A stretch of DNA of 64,000 bases from Hyphomicrobiales bacterium. GTDB lineage: Bacteria > Pseudomonadota > Alphaproteobacteria > Rhizobiales > Rhizobiaceae. Where the stretch lies: contig JAJFHV010000006.1 in the NCBI GenBank assembly GCA_021775415.1, forward strand, positions 84,858-148,857. Reading direction: 5' to 3'. The notes under the pieces were generated by a model. The model was given only the letters and a program-made list of their open reading frames with translations, ran no database searches and was not told the DNA's origin. The position numbers and the translations under genes are program-made. This document shows positions 38,343 through 47,744 of this stretch, one piece after another. The first letter of the stretch is position 1. Every line of letters starts with the position of its first letter.

Positions 38343-39149
38343 TCAGCTCTTCAACTTGTGTTCATACAATCTGCCAAAATGTGGCATCGGCTCATCAACC
38401 CCGGCAAGCCGGAGACAGTGCCAGGCCATTGCATGGTTGGATGACGTAACCGGCAGGCCAATGCGCTTCTCGATAATTGGAGCAGCATCCAGTAACCGCA
38501 CACTGGTGCAGGAAACAAACACCATATCAACTTCGTGATCCTTGGTGATTGCATCCACCGCGTTTGAAAGGCTTTCGGAATCAATTCGCGCAACGGTTGG
38601 GTCCTGATCCTCGTTGAAGGAACCAAACACCGGTACGGTATAACCGGCATTTTCAATATACCTGCGGACCTTGTCGTTGACATCTCGGGTGTAGGGTGTG
38701 AGCACCGCAATACGTTTTGCATCAAACGCATCAAAAGCGGCAAAAGCGGCAGTAATTGGCGTGGTACACTTGGCATCCGGTTGCACTTCCCGGATACGGT
38801 TAAACACCGTTTCCTCACCGATAACCATCGACGCTGATGTACAGCCATAGGCTACCACGTCCAACGGCGCACCCGGCAGGATGAGGCTCAAAGTTGACGG
38901 GATTTTCTTTTCCATCGCCGCAAGGGTTTCAGGGGTGACGGTGTTGGAATTCTCGATCCGGGCACCGTAAAAGTCGACACCAGGCACAGTGAATACCTTC
39001 CGGAATTCATGCTCCACTGTGTAGTCAGTTGCCAACACAATCAGGCCAATACGCGCGCGCCCACCGATGACATCATCTGTATTGAAAGGAAGATGTTCCA
39101 TCATCTGACAAGTGTCTGCTGCCGGATCAATTGTCGCTTCAACCGTCAT
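38343..39149 (-). CDS. Asp/Glu racemase-superfamily protein (maleate isomerase-like)
   Basis: A 268-residue Asp/Glu/hydantoin racemase-fold protein, with the two catalytic-cysteine segments YGCTSAS (N-terminal half) and VSCTSVR (C-terminal half). Relatives include maleate cis-trans isomerase and arylmalonate decarboxylase, and an EutA-like protein of ectoine utilisation. ATG at 39149 has AGGA 8 nt upstream. It starts 11 bp inside the end of the D-amino-acid dehydrogenase gene, so the two and ridA form one operon. It may interconvert a D/L amino acid or isomerise a dicarboxylate; not resolved. Confidence 0.8.
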   Translation of the reverse strand: MTVEATIDPAADTCQMMEHLPFNTDDVIGGRARIGLIVLATDYTVEHEFRKVFTVPGVDFYGARIENSNTVTPETLAAMEKKIPSTLSLILPGAPLDVVAYGCTSASMVIGEETVFNRIREVQPDAKCTTPITAAFAAFDAFDAKRIAVLTPYTRDVNDKVRRYIENAGYTVPVFGSFNEDQDPTVARIDSESLSNAVDAITKDHEVDMVFVSCTSVRLLDAAPIIEKRIGLPVTSSNHAMAWHCLRLAGVDEPMPHFGRLYEHKLKS

Positions 39150-40386
39150 AGCGCATTCCTTTCGTATCGATCTGTGGTTGCCGCTGGCCAACCAGATCTG
39201 CCAGAATTCTGGCCGAGCCGTTTGACATTGTCCAGCCCAAATGCCCGTGACCCGTATTAAGCCATAAATTGGAATATGGCGAGCGGTCAATCACCGGAAC
39301 ACCCCCCGGCATCATGGGCCGAAGACCAACCCAAAGCTTGGGATCACTGAAATCCGCCGCCTCGCCAAAGAGCGTTTTGCCTTCATCGATCATGCCCAAA
39401 AATTCTTTTCCTTCGTATGCGTTGCTGTAACCGGCGATTTCCGCTGTTGACGTAATTCGCAATCGGTTCCCCAGCGCAGAGTAGGCAAGCAGATTATCTT
39501 CATCCACACCAGCCTGATGCGGCCCTTTGGATGAGTCTGTCATGGGCAGTGTAATGGAATATCCACGAACCGGATAAATCGGCAGTTTCAACCCAAGTTG
39601 CCGTATAAGATGCGGGCTATAAATTCCCAAACACACAACGTATGCATCCGCCTCTTCACGACCTCGGTCCGTCAACACCGCGGCAATTTCATCACCATTG
39701 CCTTCCAGCGACACGACATTCTCACCGTAACGGAATGTGACACCCATTTGCTCACACTTCCTGACAAGGGCCAGGGTAAAGAGATTGGAGTCGCCACTCT
39801 CATCACTCGGCACATATAAAGCACCCGTTAGCTTGTCTTTGAGATGGGCAAAATTTGGTTCGCGGGCCACGACCCCATCCCGGTCCAGTATTTCTGAAGC
39901 AATCCCGTCTTCAGCCAATAGATCAGCCTGATGTGCAGCTGCATCAAGTGACTTTTGCGTGCGATAAAAATAAATCAAACCCTTCTGGCGCCGGTCATAC
40001 TCAACCCCTGTCTCGCCCACAACTTCCTGCAACATTTCAGTGGAATACTGGGCAAGTCTTTGCATATTGAGAGAGTTTTTTCTTGAGTTCTCAGGAGTAC
40101 ATTGTCGCAAAAATTTTAGAGCCCAGAGCCATTGAGAAGGCGACAGTTGCGGCTGAAACCCAATTTTCCTGTCGTTTCGCAAAAAGGAGCGAAGCATCTG
40201 GCCCGGCGCATCTGGCGAAGCCCATGAGTGAGAGTGCCCACAGGTTACAAGTCCGGCATTGCCAAAACTTGTAAACCCTGCAGCTTCCTCCGCCTTTTCG
40301 ATGACGGTAACCTCATGGCCATCCTTGGCCAGCTGGTAAGCTGACGCAACACCAATGACACCAGCACCCAAAATGATGATCTTCAT
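39139..40386 (-). CDS. D-amino acid dehydrogenase-like FAD protein (DadA family)
   Basis: A 415-residue DAO-family flavoprotein with the GAGVIGVASAY dinucleotide motif at residues 7-17, the DadA-type SFGNAGLVTCG segment, and the C-terminal GLRPMMPGGVPVIDRS and NTGHGHLGWTMSNGS. DadA enzymes oxidise D-amino acids to imines, passing electrons to the quinone pool. With HpbD-type epimerisation producing D-proline-type compounds, D-hydroxyproline or D-proline is a plausible substrate (inference). I start at ATG 40386. The imine would be hydrolysed with help from the RidA protein encoded directly upstream. Confidence 0.88.
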   Translation of the reverse strand: MKIIILGAGVIGVASAYQLAKDGHEVTVIEKAEEAAGFTSFGNAGLVTCGHSHSWASPDAPGQMLRSFLRNDRKIGFQPQLSPSQWLWALKFLRQCTPENSRKNSLNMQRLAQYSTEMLQEVVGETGVEYDRRQKGLIYFYRTQKSLDAAAHQADLLAEDGIASEILDRDGVVAREPNFAHLKDKLTGALYVPSDESGDSNLFTLALVRKCEQMGVTFRYGENVVSLEGNGDEIAAVLTDRGREEADAYVVCLGIYSPHLIRQLGLKLPIYPVRGYSITLPMTDSSKGPHQAGVDEDNLLAYSALGNRLRITSTAEIAGYSNAYEGKEFLGMIDEGKTLFGEAADFSDPKLWVGLRPMMPGGVPVIDRSPYSNLWLNTGHGHLGWTMSNGSARILADLVGQRQPQIDTKGMRYDG

Positions 40387-40411
40387 GGTGATAACCCGGA
40401 CAAATTCTCGA

Positions 40412-40765
40412 TCAATCGACAGCAGCTTCCACACGGATTTCTACCGTAAACTGTGGCATCGCAAGTTTCGATTCCACACAGGCGCGCCCAGGCGTGTTAC
40501 CCGGCGAAACCCACGCGTCCCAAACCGCATTCATCTCGGCGAAATCACCCATATCAGCAAGCCAGATGGTCGCTGAAATCAGTTTGGTCTTGTCGGTACC
40601 AGCTTCTGCCAAGAGACCGTCAATACTGGCCAGAATATCTTTTGTCTGATCAGCCGCCGAAGCACCAGGCGCGCCCTGCGCCACCTGCCCTGCCGTATAA
40701 CAAACATTGCCGTGAACCACAGCCTGGCTCATGCGATCGCCAACCTGAATACGTTTGATGGTCAT
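40412..40765 (-). CDS. RidA-family enamine/imine deaminase
   Basis: A 117-residue YjgF/YER057c/UK114 protein. The Arg that contacts the substrate carboxylate is in [13 protein letters not shown], followed by the family's end segment VEIRVEAAV. RidA hydrolyses reactive 2-aminoacrylate-like enamines and imines to keto acids. It has AGGA before the ATG and lies 25 bp upstream of the D-amino-acid dehydrogenase, whose imine product it would clear. Confidence 0.9.
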   Translation of the reverse strand: MTIKRIQVGDRMSQAVVHGNVCYTAGQVAQGAPGASAADQTKDILASIDGLLAEAGTDKTKLISATIWLADMGDFAEMNAVWDAWVSPGNTPGRACVESKLAMPQFTVEIRVEAAVD

Positions 40766-40935
40766 GTTTTATTCCTTTTTTGAAAGCCAAAATGGTTCGT
40801 GAACGTGAAATGAGGATAAGCAGCCAAAAGGTTGAATGGCAAGACGAATAAAACAAGTTCGTATTTGCCCTTTCCCTTTGCACACTTCCGCTGTATGAGA
40901 GGCCAAATCCTCCTTCTTTTTTATTGGTGTAGAAA

Positions 40936-42762
40936 ATGAAACTCCGCAATATCGCGATTATTGCCCATGTCGACCATGGCAAAACCACGCTTATCGATGT
41001 GCTGCTGCGCCAGTCGGGAATGTTCCGCGACAACCAGCATACGGAAGAGCGGATGATGGACTCCAACGATCTGGAGCGTGAGCGGGGAATTACCATTCTG
41101 GCCAAGGTAACCTCGCTGGTCTGGAAGGATACCCGCATCAATATTGTTGACACACCAGGCCACGCTGATTTTGGCGGCGAGGTTGAGCGCATTCTTCACA
41201 TGGTTGATAGCGCAATCATTCTGGTCGATGCCGCAGAAGGCCCGATGCCGCAAACAAAATTCGTGCTGCAAAAGGCTCTGAAGATCGGCCTTAAGCCAAT
41301 CGTTGCAATCAACAAAATCGACAAGGATGAATCTCGCCCTGATGAAGTCATAAACGAGGTGTTCGACCTTTTTGTCGCGCTCGATGCCAACGAAGAACAA
41401 CTTGATTTCAAAATTCTCTATGGTTCTGCAAAGCAGGGCTGGATGGCTGACACGCCAGAGGGACCGAAAGACGACATGGGCCCATTGCTTGACATGGTAC
41501 TGGATCACGTTGCTGAGCCAGTGGTTGAAGAGGGGCCGTTTCGTATGCTCGCAACGACAATCGAAACCAACCCATATCTGGGAAGGCTTTTGACCGGCAA
41601 GGTTGTCTCCGGCAAATTAACCCCAAATCAGCCACTTGTGGCACTATCCAGGGATGGGAAGACCGTTGAACAGGGTCGCGCAACGCAAATACTGGCTTTT
41701 CGCGGGATTGAACGCACACCGATTGAATCTGCTGATGCGGGCGATATCATTTCTATTGCAGGCCTTTCAAAGGCGACCGTTGCCGATACGCTTGCAGCCC
41801 CCGGCGTAATTGAGCCGCTTCAGGCGCAGCCGGTTGATCCACCAACGCTTTCCATGAATTTCAGGGTCAATGATGGTCCGCTCGCCGGTCGTGATGGAAC
41901 CAAGGTGCAAAGCCGGGTTATTGGTGATCGCCTCATGCGTGAAGCAGAGGGCAACGTTGCATTGCAAATTACGCGAGGCGATGACCGCGACTCTTATGAT
42001 GTTGCGGGGCGCGGTGAATTGCAGCTCGCCATTTTGATAGAGCAAATGCGCCGCGAAGGGTTCGAACTCACCGTTGGGCGCCCTCAAGTGGTTATGCAAA
42101 AGGCGGAAGATGGTTCACGGCTTGAGCCGGTTGAAGAAGTCACTATTGATGTTGATGATGATTACTCAGGCACGGTTGTTAAAAAAATGGCCGAGCGTCG
42201 TGGTGAACTTCTCGAGATGCGCCCATCTGGAGGCGATAGGACACGGCTTGTATTTGAGGCCCCTACCCGCGGCTTGATTGGCTATCAACCAGAGCTTCTG
42301 TCTGACACCCGTGGCACCGCCACCTTCAACCGGGTGTTCAAGGAATTTGCGCCCTGGATGGGCAACATCCCGTCCAGAAACACTGGTGTGCTGATTTCCA
42401 ATGGTGATGGGGAAACCGTTGCCTATGCAATCTGGAATCTTGAGGAACGCGGTCAGATGTTCGTTGTTCCCGGGGACAAATGCTACACTGGCATGATCGT
42501 TGGCGAACACTCACGCGGCAATGATTTGGAAGTCAATGTGTTGAGAGGCAAACAACTGACTAACATCCGCTCATCAGGCAAGGATGATGCAGTGCGTCTT
42601 ACTCCAGTCGTGAAAATGACACTGGAAAAAGCGCTTGCATATATTGCTGATGATGAGTTGGTTGAGGTGACACCAAACTTCCTGCGGATGCGCAAGGCAC
42701 TGCTCGACACGCATGACCGTAAACGCGCAATGCGCGCCCAGCAAGCCGAGGCTACCGCTTAA
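40936..42762 (+). CDS. typA: GTPase TypA/BipA
   Basis: A 608-residue translational GTPase of the EF-G superfamily that acts in ribosome assembly and stress or cold adaptation. It has the P-loop [11 protein letters not shown]2 RERGITI, G3 [11 protein letters not shown]4 NKIDKDE, and the typical C-terminal BipA region ([23 protein letters not shown]). All motifs, including the catalytic His in DTPGH, are intact, unlike the EF-G-like protein at 26069. It is a single gene, convergent with proV. Confidence 0.96.
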   Translation: MKLRNIAIIAHVDHGKTTLIDVLLRQSGMFRDNQHTEERMMDSNDLERERGITILAKVTSLVWKDTRINIVDTPGHADFGGEVERILHMVDSAIILVDAAEGPMPQTKFVLQKALKIGLKPIVAINKIDKDESRPDEVINEVFDLFVALDANEEQLDFKILYGSAKQGWMADTPEGPKDDMGPLLDMVLDHVAEPVVEEGPFRMLATTIETNPYLGRLLTGKVVSGKLTPNQPLVALSRDGKTVEQGRATQILAFRGIERTPIESADAGDIISIAGLSKATVADTLAAPGVIEPLQAQPVDPPTLSMNFRVNDGPLAGRDGTKVQSRVIGDRLMREAEGNVALQITRGDDRDSYDVAGRGELQLAILIEQMRREGFELTVGRPQVVMQKAEDGSRLEPVEEVTIDVDDDYSGTVVKKMAERRGELLEMRPSGGDRTRLVFEAPTRGLIGYQPELLSDTRGTATFNRVFKEFAPWMGNIPSRNTGVLISNGDGETVAYAIWNLEERGQMFVVPGDKCYTGMIVGEHSRGNDLEVNVLRGKQLTNIRSSGKDDAVRLTPVVKMTLEKALAYIADDELVEVTPNFLRMRKALLDTHDRKRAMRAQQAEATA

Positions 42763-42780
42763 CTCGAAAAGTTGAATAAC

Positions 42781-43827
42781 TTAGCGGTAAGTCTTGTCAC
42801 CCTTGTTTCCGGCAGCTGGCCGGGCAATTGCGGCAATCATCTGATCAAGCGTAACGGCACCAACTGCCTTGCCGTTCTCGGTAACAACAGCAGTCTTTGA
42901 ATCGGCTTTTGACATCGCCTGCATGGCTTCTTCAACGGCCATCGACCTGTCGACTTCAGGACCCTTCGAGGCTATCTTGCCATTCATCACAGAGCCAACT
43001 TCCAAGACCCGGGCACGGTTGATATCCTTGATGAAATCAGACACGTAGTCATCCGCCGGTTTCAAAATTATCTGCTGAGGGGAACCCTTCTGTACAACCT
43101 CGCCATCACGCAAAATGCAGATGTTGTCACCAATCCTGAGCGCCTCATCCAGATCATGGGTGATAAATATAACGGTCTTGTGCAACTCTTCTTGAAGATC
43201 AAGCAGCACATTCTGCATGTCTGTGCGGATCAGTGGATCCAGTGCTGAAAACGCCTCATCCATCAGCAGGATTTCAGCATCGGTCGCAAGTGCACGGGCA
43301 AGACCCACGCGTTGCTGCATGCCACCGGAAAGCTGTGCGGGATAATGGTTTTCAAAGCCACCCAAACCAACCCGGTCGATCCAGCGTTGGCACCGTTCGC
43401 GGGCCTCCTCAACAGGTGTGTTCCGGATTTTCAGCCCGTAGGCAACATTATCCATAATCGTGCGATGCGGCAGAAGCGCAAACTTTTGGAACACCATTGA
43501 TGCTTTCCGCCTGCGAAACTCCCGCAACTGCTCTTCACTCATTCCGAGCACATCTTCTCCGTCGACTATCATTTCACCCGCAGTTGGCTCGATTAACCGG
43601 TTAACGTGGCGGATAAGGGTCGATTTTCCGGACCCCGATAGCCCCATGATCACCTGCATTTCGCGCTGCGGTATATCAAGATTGACGTCTTTTAATCCAA
43701 GTACGTGACCATGCTTTTCCAGCAACTCGGTCTTGGACATGCCGCCCTTGACCTTTTCTACCATTCGCTCAGCTTGTGGACCGAATATTTTGTAGAGGTT
43801 CTTGATTGATACTTTTGTTTTAGACAC
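42781..43827 (-). CDS. proV: Glycine betaine/proline betaine ABC transporter ATPase
   Basis: A 348-residue ABC ATPase of the ProV/OpuAA type: N-terminal betaine-family extension, Walker A GLSGSGKST, signature LSGGMQQR, Walker B ILLMDEAFSALD, and a C-terminal single CBS-like region (DRSMAVEEAMQAMSKADSKTA) that may sense ionic strength. GTG at 43827 (AGGGGG 6 nt upstream) overlaps the proW stop by 8 bp. With proW and proX it forms a betaine uptake operon. Confidence 0.93.
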   Translation of the reverse strand: MSKTKVSIKNLYKIFGPQAERMVEKVKGGMSKTELLEKHGHVLGLKDVNLDIPQREMQVIMGLSGSGKSTLIRHVNRLIEPTAGEMIVDGEDVLGMSEEQLREFRRRKASMVFQKFALLPHRTIMDNVAYGLKIRNTPVEEARERCQRWIDRVGLGGFENHYPAQLSGGMQQRVGLARALATDAEILLMDEAFSALDPLIRTDMQNVLLDLQEELHKTVIFITHDLDEALRIGDNICILRDGEVVQKGSPQQIILKPADDYVSDFIKDINRARVLEVGSVMNGKIASKGPEVDRSMAVEEAMQAMSKADSKTAVVTENGKAVGAVTLDQMIAAIARPAAGNKGDKTYR

Positions 43828-44710
43828 CGTGGCCCCCTTCACGGTGCTTTTGCAGCCGCTTGCCATATTGTTGAGATACGCGGTCGAAGATAATTGCCAG
43901 CGCAACAATCGCCATGCCATTCATCAGACCTAACGTCAAATACTGGTTTTGAATGGATTGTAGAACCGGATTACCGAGCCCCTTCACACCGATCATCGAT
44001 GCAATCACCACCATGGCCAGTGCCATCATGATGGTCTGGTTCACACCAGCAAAAATATTCGGCAGTGCTAACGGTATCTGCACATCAAACAGTTTTTGTC
44101 TTGGATTGGCACCAAAGGCATCCGCTGCCTCAAGGATTTCAGCGTCCACCAGGCGAATGCCGAGATTGGTCAATCGTACAACTGGTGGCATGGCATATAC
44201 CAACACCGCAATGAGGCCGGGAACCTTGCCAATACCCAAAAGCATCACAACGGGAAGCAGGTAAACGAAAATCGGAATGGTCTGCATGACATCAAGTATG
44301 GGAGTAATCATGGCCTGCAGCCGGTTTGACCGGGACATCATAATGCCAATCGGAATACCGATTACAATACATAAAATTGTCGCCACCGAAATCAGCGCCA
44401 CTGTAGACATGGTATCTTCCCACATCCCGAAATAACCGATGAGTATGAACGAAACAGCAGCTCCTAGTGCAAGTTTCCAGCTTCGGGAACCAAGATAAGC
44501 CAGCCCTGCAACAATGAGGATTATGAGCGGCCAGGGCGTCGCTAGCAGCAGTTTTTCGAACCACACAAGCGCCCGCAACACCGGGTCAAAGAAATTTTCA
44601 ATCGCCTCGCCGTATCCACGCGAAAATTCCCGGAAGGAACCGTCGATACCCTTTTTCAGGTCCCGTAGATCCTGGCGCCCCATCGCTGGAAATTCATCTA
44701 GAATGCTCAT
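43820..44710 (-). CDS. proW: Glycine betaine/proline betaine ABC transporter permease
   Basis: A 296-residue membrane permease with about six hydrophobic helices after a soluble N-terminus of some 55 residues. The ABC-permease EAA-type loop is in the segment around LEAADAFGANPRQKLFDVQIPLALPNIF. It is encoded between proX and proV and completes the importer. Confidence 0.94.
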   Translation of the reverse strand: MSILDEFPAMGRQDLRDLKKGIDGSFREFSRGYGEAIENFFDPVLRALVWFEKLLLATPWPLIILIVAGLAYLGSRSWKLALGAAVSFILIGYFGMWEDTMSTVALISVATILCIVIGIPIGIMMSRSNRLQAMITPILDVMQTIPIFVYLLPVVMLLGIGKVPGLIAVLVYAMPPVVRLTNLGIRLVDAEILEAADAFGANPRQKLFDVQIPLALPNIFAGVNQTIMMALAMVVIASMIGVKGLGNPVLQSIQNQYLTLGLMNGMAIVALAIIFDRVSQQYGKRLQKHREGGHGV

Positions 44711-44740
44711 TTTGTCCCCGCCTGTTTTTTAACGTGAGAA

Positions 44741-44770
44741 AACCTGCCAGCAAAATTCTGCTGGCAGGTT
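44741..44770 (-). terminator. Hairpin between proX and proW (probable attenuator)
   Basis: AACCTGCCAGC and GCTGGCAGGTT form a perfect 11-bp stem with an 8-nt loop; on the minus strand the arm is followed by TTCTC. It lies 21 bp after the proX stop and upstream of proW. Such hairpins commonly let the binding protein be made in excess over the membrane and ATPase subunits. Confidence 0.78.
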
Positions 44771-44790
44771 CAATTTTTATAGTGCCTGAC

Positions 44791-45804
44791 TTATGAAGAT
44801 GACAGAGCGGATTTTACTTTTTCAGCAACTTCCGGTGAAACCCAAGGTGTCCAAATATCTTCATACTTGGTCATAAATTCAACAGCAGCGTCAGGACCCT
44901 GAGCCTGCTCATCTTCCATGTACACCAGCATTGCACCCATGACAGAACCTGGGAAAACGCGTTTTCCAAGGTAGTCCATTGCAACGCTTGCTTCTTTCTT
45001 GAAGCGGTCGGTTACAACCGTATGCACTTCCGATTCTGTCCATGCAGAAGGTTTCGGATCGTCACATTCCTGTTCAGGCTTCACAATGCAGCCATCCCAG
45101 TTTTCAGCGCCGGCAAAATCGACACCAAACGGAATAAGCTTCATGCCATATTTGCCGATGATGGCAGTAGGTGCCCAGTAGTAGCCAAACCAGTTTTCCT
45201 TGCGCTCATTGGCTTTCACCAAAGAACCGTCAAGACCGGCCTGTGAACCTGGATCGATCAACACCCAACCTTTTTTCTCCATTTCGAATGCACGGAAAAG
45301 GTTAATGTTGGAAAGCTGACAGCCCCAACCTGCAGGACAACCAATGAAGGCGCCTTTGGATGGGTCTTCCTTGTCCGGGAACAATTCTGGATGATCCAGA
45401 ATATCCAGAACCGTTTTCAGCTCAGGATGTGCCTCTGCTGTGTGTGGTGGAATCCACCAGCCTTCTCCCAATTCGGTAATCGGGCCTTTAATTGCAGAAT
45501 GCAAGCGGCCTTCGTCCATGGCAACGCCCAAAGGCTCACGAACAGCGTTGACCCAAAGCTCACCAGCAACATCCGGCGCGCCCTTTTCATTCATCGATGC
45601 GAAGGTCGTAGTGGTAGCACCAACAACCATCTCAACTTCACAACCATAGCCATGCTCAAGGATAAGCTTATCAACGTTAGCCATCAATGTTGCAGACGGC
45701 CAGTTCATGTCAGCCATGGATACCTCGCCACACTCAGCAAAAGCCGAATTTGACATAGCAAAAGTAGCGCCGGCAACTGCCAGCCCCAAAACAAGTTTCT
45801 TCAT
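44791..45804 (-). CDS. proX: Glycine betaine/proline betaine-binding periplasmic protein
   Basis: A 337-residue OpuAC-family binding protein with a signal peptide (MKKLVLGLAVAGATFAMSNSAFA). The mature protein is rich in Trp, as expected for the cation-pi box that binds quaternary amines (ELWVNAVREP, GEGWWIPPHT, GYYWAPTAI, DIWTPWVSPE). It delivers betaines to ProWV. Its promoter lies in the 294-bp gap shared with the choline-dehydrogenase-like gene. Confidence 0.93.
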   Translation of the reverse strand: MKKLVLGLAVAGATFAMSNSAFAECGEVSMADMNWPSATLMANVDKLILEHGYGCEVEMVVGATTTTFASMNEKGAPDVAGELWVNAVREPLGVAMDEGRLHSAIKGPITELGEGWWIPPHTAEAHPELKTVLDILDHPELFPDKEDPSKGAFIGCPAGWGCQLSNINLFRAFEMEKKGWVLIDPGSQAGLDGSLVKANERKENWFGYYWAPTAIIGKYGMKLIPFGVDFAGAENWDGCIVKPEQECDDPKPSAWTESEVHTVVTDRFKKEASVAMDYLGKRVFPGSVMGAMLVYMEDEQAQGPDAAVEFMTKYEDIWTPWVSPEVAEKVKSALSSS

Positions 45805-45931
45805 TATTCCCTCCCAATGTCCACGGATTATCCATAGACTTTAGTCACAGGCCAGATTGACCCAACGTTTTATAAATTGCATGTCGCTCATCCGAACCCT
45901 TCTGGTCCAAAGGCGACACACCATGCATTCA

Positions 45932-45946
45932 ATACACACTGTGTAT
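45932..45946. promoter_or_regulatory. Palindrome in the proX-betA divergent region
   Basis: ATACACA-C-TGTGTAT is a perfect 7-bp-arm inverted repeat with a single-base centre, located in the 294 bp between divergent proX and the GMC oxidoreductase gene. It is 128 bp upstream of proX and 153 bp upstream of the oxidase start. A repressor site controlling both directions is plausible; the protein is unknown. Confidence 0.5.
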
Positions 45947-46098
45947 ACAATTGCAAATTAACATTACAAAATTTCAGCCTTAATCACAAACATGGTCAAC
46001 GCAGCGGCATTTGGAACGACCAACCCGTCCCTTTCCTTGACCAAATTGAATGCAAATGTGCTAGGCAGCAGCCATGATCCAGTTCCAGAAATCTCCAA

Positions 46099-47727
46099 AT
46101 GAATTCATATGATTATATTATTGTCGGCGCCGGTTCTGCCGGCTGCGTGTTGGCAAATAAGCTCGGTGCAGACACCCGGACATCCATTTTGATTCTTGAG
46201 GCAGGCCCATTGGATCGGGACTTGATGATCCACATGCCTGCTGGTGTCTACAAGGCCTATCGGGATCCCCGAATAAACTGGAATTATCTGACCGAAGATG
46301 AGCCTGAGCTCTTCGAGCGCAATGTGGACATGCCGAGGGGAAAAGTCGTCGGCGGATCCTCTTCGATAAATTCAATGGTCTATATGCGGGGACATCCCCT
46401 GGATTATGACCGCTGGGCTGACGAGTGTGGATTGAAAGAATGGCGATATGCCGACTGTCTGCCCTACTTCAAGGCTGGGGAAACTTCAAATCGCGGTGGC
46501 GATGACTGGCGCGGTGATCGTGGTCCCTTGGGCGTTACCAGGGGATTTTACGACAACCCGCTATATGATGCATTCATTGAAGCGGGTGGACAGGCTGGAC
46601 AGGGCCAATCGGATGATCTCAATGGCTATAATCCTGAAGGCGTTTCCAGACTTGATGCAACAAAGCAGAACGGTCGCCGCTGCAGTGCCGCAGTCGCCCA
46701 TCTAAAACCGGCGTTGAAACGCGGAAACGTTACACTTCTCACCCGTGCAATGGTGCGTAAGGTGAACGTGGAAGGAAACCGGGCAACTTCCGTCACATTC
46801 GAGCACAAGGGACAAATACTCACGGTCGAGGCGGAATGTGAAATTATTTTGTCAGGCGGTGCAATCAATTCCCCACAACTGTTGATGCTGTCCGGCATCG
46901 GACCAGGGGATCATCTGAAAACCCACGGCATTGAAACCAAAATTGATCTTCCCGGTGTTGGCCAGAACCTACAGGATCACGCCAGTGTCATGTTGCAGTA
47001 TTCCTGCACCCGAAGTTTTCCGATTCACAAGGTCAATACGCCACTTAGAAAGGCGGCAGCTGGCATCCAGTGGGTGTTTACCCGAAGCGGCATTGCCGCC
47101 TCGAATATTTGGGAGGCCGGAGGTTTAATCAGGGGGAATGAGAACGTCCCCTATCCAAACCTGCAATACCATTTCGGCCCGGTGGGGTTTGAGTATGATG
47201 AAAACGAAATCACCCTGCTTCAGGCGTTTGCCATACACGTGGATCAGCTTCGTCCCAGGAGCCGTGGTGAAATCACCCTGAAATCCGCCAATCCCAATGA
47301 CAAAGCATTGATGCATTTCAACTACCTTGCGGACCGGCACGATTTGTCGGAATTGGTTGAGGGCGTACACAAAACCCGCGAATTGGTCGCACAGCCTGCA
47401 TTTGACGAACTACGCGGTGTGGAACTGGACCCTGGGCCCGAGATTAAATCCGACAAACAAATCGAGGATTGGGTACGGCAGGTTACCACTACGGATTTTC
47501 ACCCCAGCGGAACCTGCCGGATGGGCCACGGCAGCGACGCAGTCGTCGACGACCGAATGCGTGTTCATGGTGTTGAGGGATTGAGGGTAATCGATGCCTC
47601 GGTCATGCCGCAGATCATCAGCGCTAATTTGAATGCGCCTACCCAAATGATCGCCAGTCGGGCAGCCGATTACATTCTCGACGCGCGCCAACTCACGCCA
47701 TTCGAGGCCAGTTTCTCATTTCAATAG
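46099..47727 (+). CDS. betA: GMC oxidoreductase, probable choline dehydrogenase
   Basis: A 542-residue FAD-dependent alcohol dehydrogenase. It has the GAGSAGCVLA motif near the N-terminus, the GMC signature GGSSSINSMVYMRGHP, the second signature SGGAINSPQLLMLSGIGPG, and the catalytic His of DFHPSGTCRMG. Choline dehydrogenases match this, but other alcohol substrates of GMC oxidases cannot be excluded. It is divergent from proXWV, which fits choline-to-betaine metabolism. No betB or betI lies next to it. Confidence 0.82.
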   Translation: MNSYDYIIVGAGSAGCVLANKLGADTRTSILILEAGPLDRDLMIHMPAGVYKAYRDPRINWNYLTEDEPELFERNVDMPRGKVVGGSSSINSMVYMRGHPLDYDRWADECGLKEWRYADCLPYFKAGETSNRGGDDWRGDRGPLGVTRGFYDNPLYDAFIEAGGQAGQGQSDDLNGYNPEGVSRLDATKQNGRRCSAAVAHLKPALKRGNVTLLTRAMVRKVNVEGNRATSVTFEHKGQILTVEAECEIILSGGAINSPQLLMLSGIGPGDHLKTHGIETKIDLPGVGQNLQDHASVMLQYSCTRSFPIHKVNTPLRKAAAGIQWVFTRSGIAASNIWEAGGLIRGNENVPYPNLQYHFGPVGFEYDENEITLLQAFAIHVDQLRPRSRGEITLKSANPNDKALMHFNYLADRHDLSELVEGVHKTRELVAQPAFDELRGVELDPGPEIKSDKQIEDWVRQVTTTDFHPSGTCRMGHGSDAVVDDRMRVHGVEGLRVIDASVMPQIISANLNAPTQMIASRAADYILDARQLTPFEASFSFQ

Positions 47728-47744
47728 ACGAGTAAAGCGCGCGT

